NCBI GenBank assembly: GCA_002731275.1
Contig: PCBK01000054.1
Coordinates: 17,308-58,941 of the forward strand
Direction of reading: 5' to 3'
Source: Deltaproteobacteria bacterium
GTDB lineage: Bacteria; Myxococcota_C; UBA6777
Length of the DNA stretch: 41,634 nt
Part shown: in pieces, positions 8,621 to 17,779 of the stretch
How the letters are laid out: each line of letters opens with the position of its first letter
How positions within the stretch are numbered: position 1 is the first letter of the stretch
Notes under the pieces: generated by a model
Databases searched by the model: none
Seen by the model: only the letters and a program-made list of their open reading frames with translations
Told to the model about the DNA's origin: nothing
Program-made: the position numbers and the translations under genes

Positions 8621-10108
8621 TCAAAAACGATATGTAAGTCCAATAAATCCATGAAGTTGCCAGGGGTTCACGTTAAAGAAATCGCTCCCCTGTCGTTGGA
8701 ATTGATCCTTCGTGAAGAATTGGTGGTAGGCCAATCCAACGTACAGCTCAAGCTGCTTGGTCAACGAAAAACCAAGAGAAAGTTCGCCGCGAACGCCTAA
8801 ACGATATGCAAAAACAAGCGCCTGTTGATTCGTCACCCACAAACACTCTGCGACAACGCCAGCGCCTAGACGGGCAAAAAACGCTCCCTGAGAAAATTCC
8901 CATCGAGCGATCAGAGCAGGTGTCAAAACACTTACATCGGATTGTTCGAGCAGAAATTGTTGTTGAAAGGAGACTGACACACCCAAAGAAAACGACTCCA
9001 GTCGCGCATCAAGCTGTAACAAACCACCAAATGGAACGCCAAAATCTCCTCGCAGCGCCGAAGACATCGCCGCGCTTAATGCAAACCTCCAGCCTTCCCC
9101 TTGTGGTGCCACCGACTTCTTGATCCCACCAGCCAACGCAACCTTACGAGAAATAGAACGCTTGGGCGGAATCCTCCTCACGACAACTTCTCTACGCTTC
9201 GAAGGTATCACCCTTGCAACAACTTTCCGCCTTGGAGGGTTCGCAACGACAACTTTCCGCTTCGGAGGCACCGTTCTCGTAGCAACTTTCCGCCTCGGAG
9301 GCACCGTTCTCGTAGCAACTTTTCGTTTCGGAGGCACCGTCCTTACGACAGCCTTACGCCTTGGAGGGATCGTCCTCACAACAACTTTTCGAACAGGTGT
9401 ACCAGCAACACGCTTTACAGGGATTGTTCTCACAACATTTCGGCGGGCAGGAGGTTTGACTCTCACCACAGCGAGTGTACGTCTGGGTGGATTGGCTTTG
9501 GATCTGCTTACAGGTCTCTTCCTCACCAAAACTCGCTTCTTTGGTGGGCTCGTCCTCAAGACCTTTCTTTTGGGTGGAAGTTTCCTGACAACGTTCTTGC
9601 GCTCGTCGTTTGGCTTTAACCTTCTACGAGGTCGCTCGGCTGGTCTTCTTTTTGGAGGAAGAATCGTCTTTTTGGGTGCTTTGTTACCAACACGTTGTGT
9701 GACAAGAGCAGGACGTGACGTCTTGGGATCGAGCAACATATCTTCGTTTTGGAGCAAACTGGTCTCCAAGAAGATCTCCAAAAACACGACGACAGAACGC
9801 CCTCGAACATCAAAATCATCGTCTTTCCGGATGGTGTAAGCTCTGTGTTTTTTTTGCCAGCGAAAGACGACCTGACATGCGTTCTCAAATTGGATAAAGA
9901 TATGATCGCGTTTTGCACGTGGTGAGATGGTATATCCCTTTGCGACCAAGGTTTTTTTGAGCCAGATCACTCCACGCTTCCCAAGACATTCGAAGTTCCC
10001 CGACATATGTAGGCTACGTTGTGCGTGGACATCTTTCACCAAGACCTTCCCTGTCAGTAAAGCTGCCACGAGCAGGAAAAGGAGTGCGTGAAAAATGCGG
10101 CGAAACAT
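8621..10108 (-). CDS. Signal-peptide protein with basic Pro/Lys/Arg repeat linker and beta-barrel-like C-terminus
   Basis: This is a 495-residue protein. The start at 10108 gives a clean signal peptide (hydrophobic core, then DVHA); the frame extends upstream into the kinase gene without better support. Residues 30-130 form a small globular domain. Residues 150-320 are a highly basic linker made of an 11-residue repeat, roughly PPKRKVVVRTV, encoded by near-identical 33-bp DNA units (clearest at 9200-9380). The last 165 residues are amphipathic strands that end in YRF. A terminal aromatic residue after alternating strands is typical of outer-membrane beta-barrels. The positive linker could bind lipopolysaccharide, peptidoglycan or DNA. 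It lies just after the kinase gene. No named family is recognised. Confidence 0.85.
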   Translation of the reverse strand: MFRRIFHALLFLLVAALLTGKVLVKDVHAQRSLHMSGNFECLGKRGVIWLKKTLVAKGYTISPRAKRDHIFIQFENACQVVFRWQKKHRAYTIRKDDDFDVRGRSVVVFLEIFLETSLLQNEDMLLDPKTSRPALVTQRVGNKAPKKTILPPKRRPAERPRRRLKPNDERKNVVRKLPPKRKVLRTSPPKKRVLVRKRPVSRSKANPPRRTLAVVRVKPPARRNVVRTIPVKRVAGTPVRKVVVRTIPPRRKAVVRTVPPKRKVATRTVPPRRKVATRTVPPKRKVVVANPPRRKVVARVIPSKRREVVVRRIPPKRSISRKVALAGGIKKSVAPQGEGWRFALSAAMSSALRGDFGVPFGGLLQLDARLESFSLGVSVSFQQQFLLEQSDVSVLTPALIARWEFSQGAFFARLGAGVVAECLWVTNQQALVFAYRLGVRGELSLGFSLTKQLELYVGLAYHQFFTKDQFQRQGSDFFNVNPWQLHGFIGLTYRF

Positions 10109-10161
10109 AGCAAAAAACCTGTAAGTGCATATACCAACGTAAACAAAAGATGACTTGTGCG

Positions 10162-11901
10162 TTAGAAGAAGAGGATTTTGGCCAAAATCCCTACAGATGC
10201 CAAAAAGAAAAAGACAAACAGGATCAACCAAATATTTGTCCCTTTTTTGGACGGAGAGGGAAGTGAATCGTTTGTGAGCGCGTCTCGTTCATGAGGAAAA
10301 AGCATCCCTGAAGACTCTGCAGAGAGCTTACCAGCGTGGACAGTATCCCGTAGCACAGGCGTCGCAAAAGAGGAAGGTGGCGTATGAATGTGTGTGGAGA
10401 TATTGGCGGGTGGTGTAAATTGCATTCGATCAGCGTCAGAGATCGTTGGGAGCTCTCTCGCGCGTTGTTGTGCTTGCACTGCGCGTTGGAACTCCTCCCA
10501 AAATTGCTTTGCACTTTGAGGCCGCTGCTCGCGCTTTTTGGACAACGCTCGCTGCACAAAAGCCTCCATCATCCGCCCCCAATGGACATCAGATGCGATC
10601 TCAGCGAGCTTGGGAGGGTCGGAGAAGAGATGTTTGGACAGCAACACGTGTAACGCCTCCCCTTCAAAGGGGGGCCTTCCTGTCAACATCTCGAACAAAA
10701 CGACGCCAAGAGAGTAAAGATCGGAGCGCGCGTCGAGCTCTTCGTCGCGCCCCTGTTCAGGCGCCATGTAGAGTGGACTTCCTAGATAAGTGTCTTGTGC
10801 GGTCAGCTCGCTTTCTTCTTCATCCACTGCGGCAATCCCAAAATCGATCACTTTGACCTGCTCTGAGCGGTTCTCTTCGGAGACAAGAAGAATGTTGTCC
10901 GGCTTTAAATCTCTGTGACAGATCCCAAGCTGGTGAACGTACTCCAAGACTGAACAGACTTGTTCGATGATGGGAAGGATACGTGCAAGAGGCAGTTTTT
11001 GTTGGCTCGCGAGAAGTTCCTTGAGGGTCTTCCCTTCAGCGTATTCCATCACGAGATAAAACCCACTGTCTGGAAGCAAACCAAAGTCAGCAAGTTGTAC
11101 GACGTTCTCATGTCGAATCTTCGCGAGCGCCTTCGCCTCTCTCTTAAAGCGTTCAATCGTTTCAGCGTTCGCGTTCATCGTTCGAAGCAATTTTACGGCG
11201 AAGAACTGTTGCAAGTGGACTTGCTCGGCTTTGTACACCGCACCAAATCCTCCCTCACCGATCTTCTCCAAAATTTTAAAGTTTCCGAGCAATCGACCAA
11301 TAAAAGGATCTTGTGGAGGAACAAATGGGCGGTTTGGCGATATCGCAGGCTTGGAGGCTGGTGGGGGTGTAAAGGCATTCACTGGTGTTTGTGAAACTTG
11401 GGGACCATTAAACACGGTGCCATCGTCATCATCTCCAAAGGGGTCTTCCCAAGCACTGTTGTCAGGACGAAAAGCCACAGGCTCTAATGTATGGCCTCTT
11501 GGCGCTTCCATTTGAAGCCGATGCACAGGTGGCGTCGATTTTTTGGGGGTGACATCTCTTGTAGGGGCGGTCTGATAACCTTGTGAAGCCTGACCTGAAA
11601 AAACAGTATCGTCCTCATCGTCCCAATCGTCACCGTCTTCCATCTCAAGGGGAAGCTCCTCAGGGAAAGGACGCTCACCTGTGTACAGTGTCTTCATCCC
11701 TCTCGGATTTGGACGTCTCGCAAATGGGGATGCATTGTCCTGCGCAAAAGGATTGGCTTGCTCTAAAGTCGATGGAGGAGGTGGTGTATGTTGGTTTTGC
11801 TCTAAACGTCTTCTGACTTCATCAGAAACACGAGGATCCGCGAGCGTCTTTGCTGGCGAGTCTTTCTTTGACTTTTCGCTCTCTGCCATCGTCCCATCCA
11901 A
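10162..11901 (-). CDS. Eukaryotic-type serine/threonine protein kinase, membrane anchored
   Basis: The gene encodes 579 residues; AAGGA lies 4 bases before the ATG. Residues 1-200 are a disordered Pro/Asp-rich region with two similar acidic motifs (DDEDDTVFSG and DDDDGTVFNG). The kinase domain follows. The Gly loop GEGGFGAVYKA is near residue 213, the ATP-binding Lys lies in FAVKLL, the catalytic loop HRDLKPDN is near 330, DFG near 353, and the YMAPEQ motif follows. After a Pro/Ser-rich linker, one helix near the C-terminus (about 553-577) anchors it, so the kinase domain faces the cytoplasm. It has all catalytic residues and should be active. It lies upstream of the barrel-like protein in the same direction. 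Such kinases are abundant in Myxococcota. Confidence 0.97.
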   Translation of the reverse strand: MDGTMAESEKSKKDSPAKTLADPRVSDEVRRRLEQNQHTPPPPSTLEQANPFAQDNASPFARRPNPRGMKTLYTGERPFPEELPLEMEDGDDWDDEDDTVFSGQASQGYQTAPTRDVTPKKSTPPVHRLQMEAPRGHTLEPVAFRPDNSAWEDPFGDDDDGTVFNGPQVSQTPVNAFTPPPASKPAISPNRPFVPPQDPFIGRLLGNFKILEKIGEGGFGAVYKAEQVHLQQFFAVKLLRTMNANAETIERFKREAKALAKIRHENVVQLADFGLLPDSGFYLVMEYAEGKTLKELLASQQKLPLARILPIIEQVCSVLEYVHQLGICHRDLKPDNILLVSEENRSEQVKVIDFGIAAVDEEESELTAQDTYLGSPLYMAPEQGRDEELDARSDLYSLGVVLFEMLTGRPPFEGEALHVLLSKHLFSDPPKLAEIASDVHWGRMMEAFVQRALSKKREQRPQSAKQFWEEFQRAVQAQQRARELPTISDADRMQFTPPANISTHIHTPPSSFATPVLRDTVHAGKLSAESSGMLFPHERDALTNDSLPSPSKKGTNIWLILFVFFFLASVGILAKILFF

Positions 11902-12149
11902 TCCTTTCCAGGGTCTTCAACCTCAAGCAAATACGCGCTCAAAACGGTCCATTCACACATCAACACACCACGCAAACACTCAGTGGCTCTGTACCCTGCA
12001 CAATAGTACGACGCCACAAAAGAGTCAAGACAAGCCCTTTACTTGGCAACCTCTGGCCTGGATGCATTCTCCACATCGACCTACACCCTCCATACGAGTC
12101 GGGTCCACACAAAGACAAACCTATAGCAAATTCAAATCCTTCACACTGA

Positions 12150-12220
12150 GATGACATGACCATGACGTTTCGATGACGTGTTCATGACGTTTTGATGACC
12201 AAACAATGACCTGACAGTGA
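12150..12220. promoter_or_regulatory. Phased 11-bp direct-repeat array, probable regulator binding site
   Basis: ATGAC (GTGAC in the last unit) recurs at exactly 11-bp spacing at 12161, 12172, 12183, 12194, 12205 and 12216. Two extra copies lie at 12150 and 12155, and one TGAC at 12211. An 11-bp period places the sites on one face of the helix. Read on the other strand the unit is GTCAT plus an A-rich spacer, close to the half-site of PhoB-type boxes. The array lies between the divergent kinase and desaturase genes and ends 34 bases before a TATACT box. Confidence 0.7.
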
Positions 12221-12253
12221 CTAAACTGTTACAACAATTTATCAATAAAAACA

Positions 12254-12259
12254 ATATAC
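12254..12259 (+). promoter_or_regulatory. Candidate -10 box of the desaturase gene
   Basis: TATACT lies in a very A/T-rich stretch 33 bases before the desaturase ATG. The nearest -35-like hexamer is TTACAA at 12228 with a long 20-base spacer. A weak -35 is common at promoters driven by an activator bound to upstream direct repeats. This is inference from position and sequence. Confidence 0.4.
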
Positions 12260-12292
12260 TATAAACATACATCCAATATAGGGAGACACAAT

Positions 12293-13267
12293 ATGGAGAA
12301 CACAATAACACAATCAACAACAGGCTCAGCGATACGCAGTGGAGCCTTTATCGCGCTGCACTTTCTGTGCTTTGCCGCTATCTTTACAGGTGTACACCTC
12401 CAAGACCTGCTCCTCTGTTTTGCGCTGTACTTCATTAGAATGTTTGGCGTGACCGCAGGATACCACCGCTACTTTTCCCACCGTAGCTTCAAGACGAGCC
12501 GGGTCTTTCAATTCCTCTTGGGTTGGCTTGCGATGACATCCGGACAAAAAGGCTGCTTGTGGTGGGCCGCACATCACCGTCATCATCATAAACACTCCGA
12601 CCAAGAAGACGACGTCCACTCACCAAGACAGCAAGGATTTTATTGGTCCCATGTCGGCTGGATTATGTCGGACAAGTGGATGGATACAAACTTCAATAAG
12701 ATCAAAGATCTGACCAAGTATCCCGAGCTTGTTTGGCTCAACAAGATGCAGTCGCTCCCCATTACGCTGCTCGGCATCGCGGTCTGGTGGTTCTTTGGTT
12801 GGAGTGGACTCGTCGTAGGTTTCATCTGGAGCACGGTCCTGTTGTGGCACGGTACATTTACCATCAACTCACTCGCGCACGTCATCGGAAGCGTGAGATA
12901 CAAGACCAAGGATGACAGTAAAAACCACTGGCTCCTCGCGCTTATCACACTTGGCGAAGGATGGCATAACAACCATCACTACTACCAATCCTCCGCAAGA
13001 CAAGGGTTCTTTTGGTGGGAGATCGACATCTCTTATTACATCATCAAGATGCTCTCCTTTGTTGGCATCGTGTGGGATGTTCGTGAACCACCCCAACACG
13101 TCGTCGCAAAAACCATCGCCTCAGAACAAACAGCCCAAGAGTCCGCGCCCAATTTGCTCACCAATCCGCTTCCAGTCGCAAAACAGCACCTCACAAACGT
13201 CTCAGAAGACATGATTCGACAGGCCAAACAAGCCACAACGAACAAGACAACACACTCCACCACCTGA
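12293..13267 (+). CDS. Fatty-acid (acyl-CoA/lipid) desaturase, delta-9 type
   Basis: This is a 324-residue membrane di-iron enzyme. The three histidine boxes are complete: HRYFSH at residues 58-63, HHRHHH at 94-99, and HNNHH at 225-229 within GEGWHNNHHYY. Box spacing and the surrounding hydrophobic helices match the stearoyl-CoA/acyl-lipid desaturase family, which inserts a double bond into a saturated acyl chain and so controls membrane fluidity. GGGAG lies 8 bases before the ATG. The C-terminal 50 residues are polar and look like an unstructured tail. The gene follows the phased repeat array, so expression is probably controlled. The electron donor and exact substrate cannot be told from the sequence. 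Confidence 0.95.
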   Translation: MENTITQSTTGSAIRSGAFIALHFLCFAAIFTGVHLQDLLLCFALYFIRMFGVTAGYHRYFSHRSFKTSRVFQFLLGWLAMTSGQKGCLWWAAHHRHHHKHSDQEDDVHSPRQQGFYWSHVGWIMSDKWMDTNFNKIKDLTKYPELVWLNKMQSLPITLLGIAVWWFFGWSGLVVGFIWSTVLLWHGTFTINSLAHVIGSVRYKTKDDSKNHWLLALITLGEGWHNNHHYYQSSARQGFFWWEIDISYYIIKMLSFVGIVWDVREPPQHVVAKTIASEQTAQESAPNLLTNPLPVAKQHLTNVSEDMIRQAKQATTNKTTHSTT

Positions 13268-13502
13268 GACCGCCGAAAGCGCCAGAAAGCGACCGAAAAA
13301 GAACCCTTCGTGAAGATCGTTGCTGGAGCTTGGAAGTCGAGCTTCAAAAAGCACACAAAAGAAGAATCACCTTCGCCATCCCCCAACACACCTCTTCCCT
13401 CGACAATACGTCTGGTATTTGCACGTAAGTCCCGCTATACTCCCCCCGTCGTTGCAAGAGCAACTCCCCATCCATCACTTTCAAAAAGAACGAAGGACCT
13501 CA

Positions 13503-16500
13503 ATGCGTTACTCCCAAAAGATCTCACTGTTGTTGTTTGGCTCGGGCTTTTGCGCGCTGATCTACCAGATGACCTGGTTGAGAATTTTGCGTTTGGTGTT
13601 TGGTTCAAGTACCTCTGCTTCCTCTGCTGTTCTCGCAATCTTTATGGGCGGCCTGGGCCTCGGCGCGTGGCTCTTTGGTCATCGCGCTGACGCATCCAAA
13701 ACCCCACTGAAATTGTATGCACATCTCGAACTTGGGGTCACACTCGCGGCAGCGATCAGCCCATTCCTCCTCGTCGCCGTCCGAAGCATCTACTTGGCTC
13801 TCGGTGGAGAGGCCCTCTTGGGTTCGACAGGTGGGACCTTGTTGCGTCTTGGATTGTCGGCCTTCGTCTTGGGCATCCCGACTGTTTTGATGGGTGGGAC
13901 GCTGCCTGCCGCAGTCAAAGCCGCAGAGCAACGTGAAGATCTGAGTCGTAGACATCTCGGTTTGATTTACGGAACCAACACCATCGGCGCGGTCCTTGGT
14001 GCCTTTATGACCACATTCTTCTTCCTCGAATGGATGGGCATTCGGATGACTTTGTGGTTCGCCTGTGGGCTAAACTTCTTGATCTTCTTCGCGGCATTGC
14101 GGCTCTTCCAAGTCCACGTAAAAAGCACAACAGAGACCCCCTCCTCCGAAACAGACAACCCCCCGCCCTCCGAAACAGACAACACATCGCGTGAAAAAGG
14201 CCCCTTCGCGTTTCTAGCATTTTCCGCGATGACCGTAGGTTTTGCGTTCTTTTTGATGGAGCTTGTCTGGTACAGGATGCTCTCCCCCCTGTTGGGCGGC
14301 TCGTCTTACACCTTCGGTACGATCTTGATCGTCGCGCTGCTAGGCGTTGGGCTGGGAGGATTGATCTATGCGATGGGGGCACAAAAGAAGCGCCCGACAC
14401 TGCAGCACTTTGCGCTCACCTGTGCGCTGGAGTCCTTCTTCTTGATCATCCCCTTCGCCGCAGGCGACCAACTCGCCTACTTCGCTGCGATCATGAGGGC
14501 TTGGGGAGCGAGCAGCTTCTTCACACTCGTCACCTCATGGCTTTTGATGAGTCTACTTGTTGTGTTTCCAGCCTCCCTGCTTGCTGGCTATCAATTCCCG
14601 CTCCTGATCGCGCTTCTCGGTCCAGGAGAAGAAGAAGTGGGTCAGGAGGTCGGTAGAATCTACGCCTCCAACACATTTGGTTCAATCCTTGGCTCCCTGC
14701 TTGGGGGTTTTTGGCTGATCCCACTGTTTACAGCGACAGGAGTCTGGCGTTGGCTCGCGGTCTTCTTGCTGCTCCTCGCAAGCCTCGCCTTTGTCATGCA
14801 CTTACGCACCTCAACCCCAACACTGACCTCCGGGCTCCTCCTCGTCCTTGGACTCTCGACGATCTGGATGACGACATCAACAGGTCCATCTGCGGCCTGG
14901 AGACATTCGACGATCGGCGCAGGACGCTCAAAACTCGCGACGGCAAAAGACGCCAACAATTTGCGAAAGCAATTTCAAGAGATCCGCTGGTCCACCTTGT
15001 GGGAAAAAGAAGGCCTTGAGAGCAGCATTGGTCTTAACAGGACCAACGGCATATCGCTCTATGTCAATGGAAAGTCAGACGGAAATGCTCGAACGGATGC
15101 TTCTACAGGCGTCTTTCTCAGCCTGTTTCCCGGCGCACTTCACTCCAACCCAAAACACGTCCTGATCGTCGGACTCGGCACTGGCACAACTGCCGGATGG
15201 ATCGCCAAAGACCCTCGTGTCGAACGGGTCGACGTACTGGAGCTTGAGTCTGAAGTGGTCGCGTTCGCCAAACGATGTGCTGCGGTCAACCAAGATGCTC
15301 TCAACAACCCCAAAGTCAATGTCATCATCGGCGACGCAAGAGAGCTCTTGCTCACGACAAAACGAACATACGACATCATCGTCTCGCAACCCTCAAACCC
15401 TTACAGAGCTGGTATTTCAAGCCTCTTCTCGAAAGAGTTTTATGAGGCAGTCATCGGCAAGCTCAAACCAAACGGATTGTTCGCCCAATGGTTACAAATG
15501 TACGAAGCCTCTCCCAAAGTCCTCGGCTCCGTCAGCAAAACATTACAGTCAGTCTTTCCAGCCACTGAACTTTGGGAGTCAGAACAACGCGCCGACCTCC
15601 TCATGGTCTCTGGTCGAAAACGCTGGACACACGACCTCAAAAAACTTCGCAAAAGACTCCAGCTCCCCATCTATCAACAAGCTCTACGCGATATATGGGG
15701 CGTCAAGGGCGTTCATGGTCTGTTCACTGGTTATGTTGGTTCTTTCGACATCATTCGCGATATTGTGAAACAAAACCATGGGCAGCTCAATACTGATGAT
15801 GCTCCATTTGTGGAGTTCGACTTCTCCAAAAACGTCGGTCAAAATGTCCACATCGAAGTGAGTAAGCTGCGCAAACGCGCACACAACATAGGTGCCGCAA
15901 AACCACACACCCACAATGGAACGCTTAATTGGCAAAAAGTCATCGAGTTGAGAAGTAGCCGTACAATCATCGCCTCAGCGCTTATCCCCATCCAACCGTA
16001 CAGCGCAAAGGACAGTGCACGTAGGCAACTCGCCCGCAACCTCTACCAAAAAAAGCAATACTCACGTGTCCTCAAGGTCTGGGATCTCAAAAAGGATTCT
16101 CCCCTCCCTTACGGTGATCTGCTCATGCTCGCCCATGTCACTGTGATGCAAAAAAACCCAGCAGCCTCCTCATACCTTGAACAAATCAAGTCCGTTTACC
16201 CCATAGACTATAAACTCTCGAAGGCACTCCAACACGCGCTCGATAAACAACCTGCAGAAAAGGTTGCGAAGCTCCTTCATGAAGCCTTCAAAGAGGCACA
16301 GACCAACCCATGGTTCTCTGTTGCGCTCATGGAACAGGCTCTCCCGCTCTCTTTTTGGGTTGCAAATCAAAGCAAAGCACACGCGAAGAACCTCTTTGAA
16401 ACACTCAAAACGCCCTTTGCTGTTCGCATCCTCGACCTCGGACGTAGTCTCGCGCGCTTGAGCCTCGCCAATCATATAGGTTTTTTGCAGCACTGTGTCT

Positions 16501-16643
16501 CTGCCTTCAAGCCCTTTGAACCCCACGTGCTGTGGACAGAAGCGATCCTTCAATCGCGACTGGCATGCTACAAACACCACAAATCTCCCCTTCTCTCACG
16601 AGCCCAACGAGAGCTCAACACCTACCGCGCAAACAAAAAATAA
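13503..16643 (+). CDS. Membrane spermidine-synthase-like protein with C-terminal helical region
   Basis: This is a 1046-residue protein. AAGGA lies 5 bases before the ATG at 13503; the frame is open further upstream but has no such site. The first 450 residues hold many membrane helices, starting GFCALIYQMTWLRILR. A Rossmann methyltransferase-like domain follows with the Gly loop VGLGTGTTAGW near residue 555, the acidic DVLELESEV near 575 and GDARELL near 610. In true spermidine synthases a catalytic Asp follows YDxI. Here the motif is YDIIVSQPSNP, so that Asp is missing and aminopropyl transfer is doubtful. This fused membrane form is known in many bacteria without a proven reaction. The last 250 residues are helical and resemble TPR units. 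The TAA stop is followed in frame by the next gene. Confidence 0.92.
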   Translation: MRYSQKISLLLFGSGFCALIYQMTWLRILRLVFGSSTSASSAVLAIFMGGLGLGAWLFGHRADASKTPLKLYAHLELGVTLAAAISPFLLVAVRSIYLALGGEALLGSTGGTLLRLGLSAFVLGIPTVLMGGTLPAAVKAAEQREDLSRRHLGLIYGTNTIGAVLGAFMTTFFFLEWMGIRMTLWFACGLNFLIFFAALRLFQVHVKSTTETPSSETDNPPPSETDNTSREKGPFAFLAFSAMTVGFAFFLMELVWYRMLSPLLGGSSYTFGTILIVALLGVGLGGLIYAMGAQKKRPTLQHFALTCALESFFLIIPFAAGDQLAYFAAIMRAWGASSFFTLVTSWLLMSLLVVFPASLLAGYQFPLLIALLGPGEEEVGQEVGRIYASNTFGSILGSLLGGFWLIPLFTATGVWRWLAVFLLLLASLAFVMHLRTSTPTLTSGLLLVLGLSTIWMTTSTGPSAAWRHSTIGAGRSKLATAKDANNLRKQFQEIRWSTLWEKEGLESSIGLNRTNGISLYVNGKSDGNARTDASTGVFLSLFPGALHSNPKHVLIVGLGTGTTAGWIAKDPRVERVDVLELESEVVAFAKRCAAVNQDALNNPKVNVIIGDARELLLTTKRTYDIIVSQPSNPYRAGISSLFSKEFYEAVIGKLKPNGLFAQWLQMYEASPKVLGSVSKTLQSVFPATELWESEQRADLLMVSGRKRWTHDLKKLRKRLQLPIYQQALRDIWGVKGVHGLFTGYVGSFDIIRDIVKQNHGQLNTDDAPFVEFDFSKNVGQNVHIEVSKLRKRAHNIGAAKPHTHNGTLNWQKVIELRSSRTIIASALIPIQPYSAKDSARRQLARNLYQKKQYSRVLKVWDLKKDSPLPYGDLLMLAHVTVMQKNPAASSYLEQIKSVYPIDYKLSKALQHALDKQPAEKVAKLLHEAFKEAQTNPWFSVALMEQALPLSFWVANQSKAHAKNLFETLKTPFAVRILDLGRSLARLSLANHIGFLQHCVSAFKPFEPHVLWTEAILQSRLACYKHHKSPLLSRAQRELNTYRANKK

Positions 16644-16742
16644 AGAGACCTCCCACACAACAGGCAGCTTGCACATCAACCCACATGCCCTGTATCCTCA
16701 ACAGAACGGACAAACCCAACACAAATGCACAGGGAAAAGCTC

Positions 16743-17684
16743 ATGCAACACATCAAACGATCCACCCGCATCAAGGGCGCATTGCTCGTTCTTTGCTTTG
16801 TGTGCATACAAGGATGCACCTCACAACTCTCGACAACGGAGCCGACCAACACATCCGACGCAGCCACCGAAAAAGCACCTGTCGTCGAAAAGGAGTTGAT
16901 GTGCAATGGTGCCGCTCTCTTGTGTGATCGGGCATACAACGATGTAGCCTACGCGACGACACACAACGCCATGAGCGCACGTGAAGAAAATTGGCAGGCA
17001 CCCAACCAACAATTCGGCATCACCAAACAACTCGAAGATGGGATCAGGGGGTTGATGTTGGATGTACACATGTGGAAAGACAAACCATATCTCTGTCATG
17101 GCGCGAACAGCGAGTTTTGCGCCCTCGGCAACCTCCTCCTCACAGAAGGCCTGACACGCATCAAACAATTTTTGGACACCCACCCACACGAGGTCATCAC
17201 GATTATCTTCGAGAATTATGCCCCCTTTGACGCGCTCAAGCAGGCTTTCGAAGACGCAAAGACGCTCACATACACCCACACACAGGCCACCAATGCACCG
17301 TGGCCAACGTTGCGAGAGTTGATCCGTACAAACAAACGCCTGGTCGTCTTCACTGACAAAGAAGGTGGTAAGGCCCCTTGGCTTCATGATGTATGGAAGT
17401 ACGCCTGGGAGACACACTGGAAAGCCGAAAGCACACAAGAACTGAACTGTAAGAAGAATAGAGGTGATAGTCCAGAGAATAAACTCTTTATCCTCAATCA
17501 CTTTGTCAGCAAATTGTTCCCCTCAAAAGAACTCAGCAAAGAGGCCAACAGTAACCCCTTTTTCATCAAACGAGCGCAAGAATGCCAACAACAAAGTGGG
17601 CAACTCCCCAACTTTGTCACAGTCGACTATTACGATATAGGTGATGTCTTCGAGGTTGTTAAGACGCTAAACGGCTTACAGTAA
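16743..17684 (+). CDS. PI-PLC X-domain lipoprotein (phosphodiesterase-like)
   Basis: This is a 313-residue protein. The ATG at 16743 has AGGGA 8 bases upstream; the ATG at 16725 does not. The N-terminus is a lipoprotein signal with lipobox IQGC. The body matches the phosphatidylinositol-specific phospholipase C X domain. The first catalytic His lies in ATTHNAM, a metal or phosphate-site region is GIRGLMLDVHMW, and the second His is in LCHG. HEVITIIFENY and RLVVFTDKEGG are typical core strands. Such enzymes cleave phosphoinositide or similar phosphodiesters; in bacteria the natural substrate is often unknown. It should act in the periplasm or on the cell surface. The gene is in the same frame as the preceding gene, 99 bases after its TAA. 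Confidence 0.92.
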   Translation: MQHIKRSTRIKGALLVLCFVCIQGCTSQLSTTEPTNTSDAATEKAPVVEKELMCNGAALLCDRAYNDVAYATTHNAMSAREENWQAPNQQFGITKQLEDGIRGLMLDVHMWKDKPYLCHGANSEFCALGNLLLTEGLTRIKQFLDTHPHEVITIIFENYAPFDALKQAFEDAKTLTYTHTQATNAPWPTLRELIRTNKRLVVFTDKEGGKAPWLHDVWKYAWETHWKAESTQELNCKKNRGDSPENKLFILNHFVSKLFPSKELSKEANSNPFFIKRAQECQQQSGQLPNFVTVDYYDIGDVFEVVKTLNGLQ

Positions 17685-17714
17685 ACGCCAATCACCGCAA
17701 AGAGTGACGTTTAC
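17681..17714. terminator. Possible hairpin between convergent genes
   Basis: GTAAACG at 17681 pairs with CGTTTAC at 17708, with an inner CAC/GTG pair. It overlaps the stop codon of the PI-PLC-like gene. There is no T run, so it is not a standard Rho-independent terminator. Confidence 0.3.
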
Positions 17715-17779
17715 CAGATGGACGCAAGAAGAACCCCCTCCAGAACCAACAATAGAATCCACGGATACAACAGATTTGT

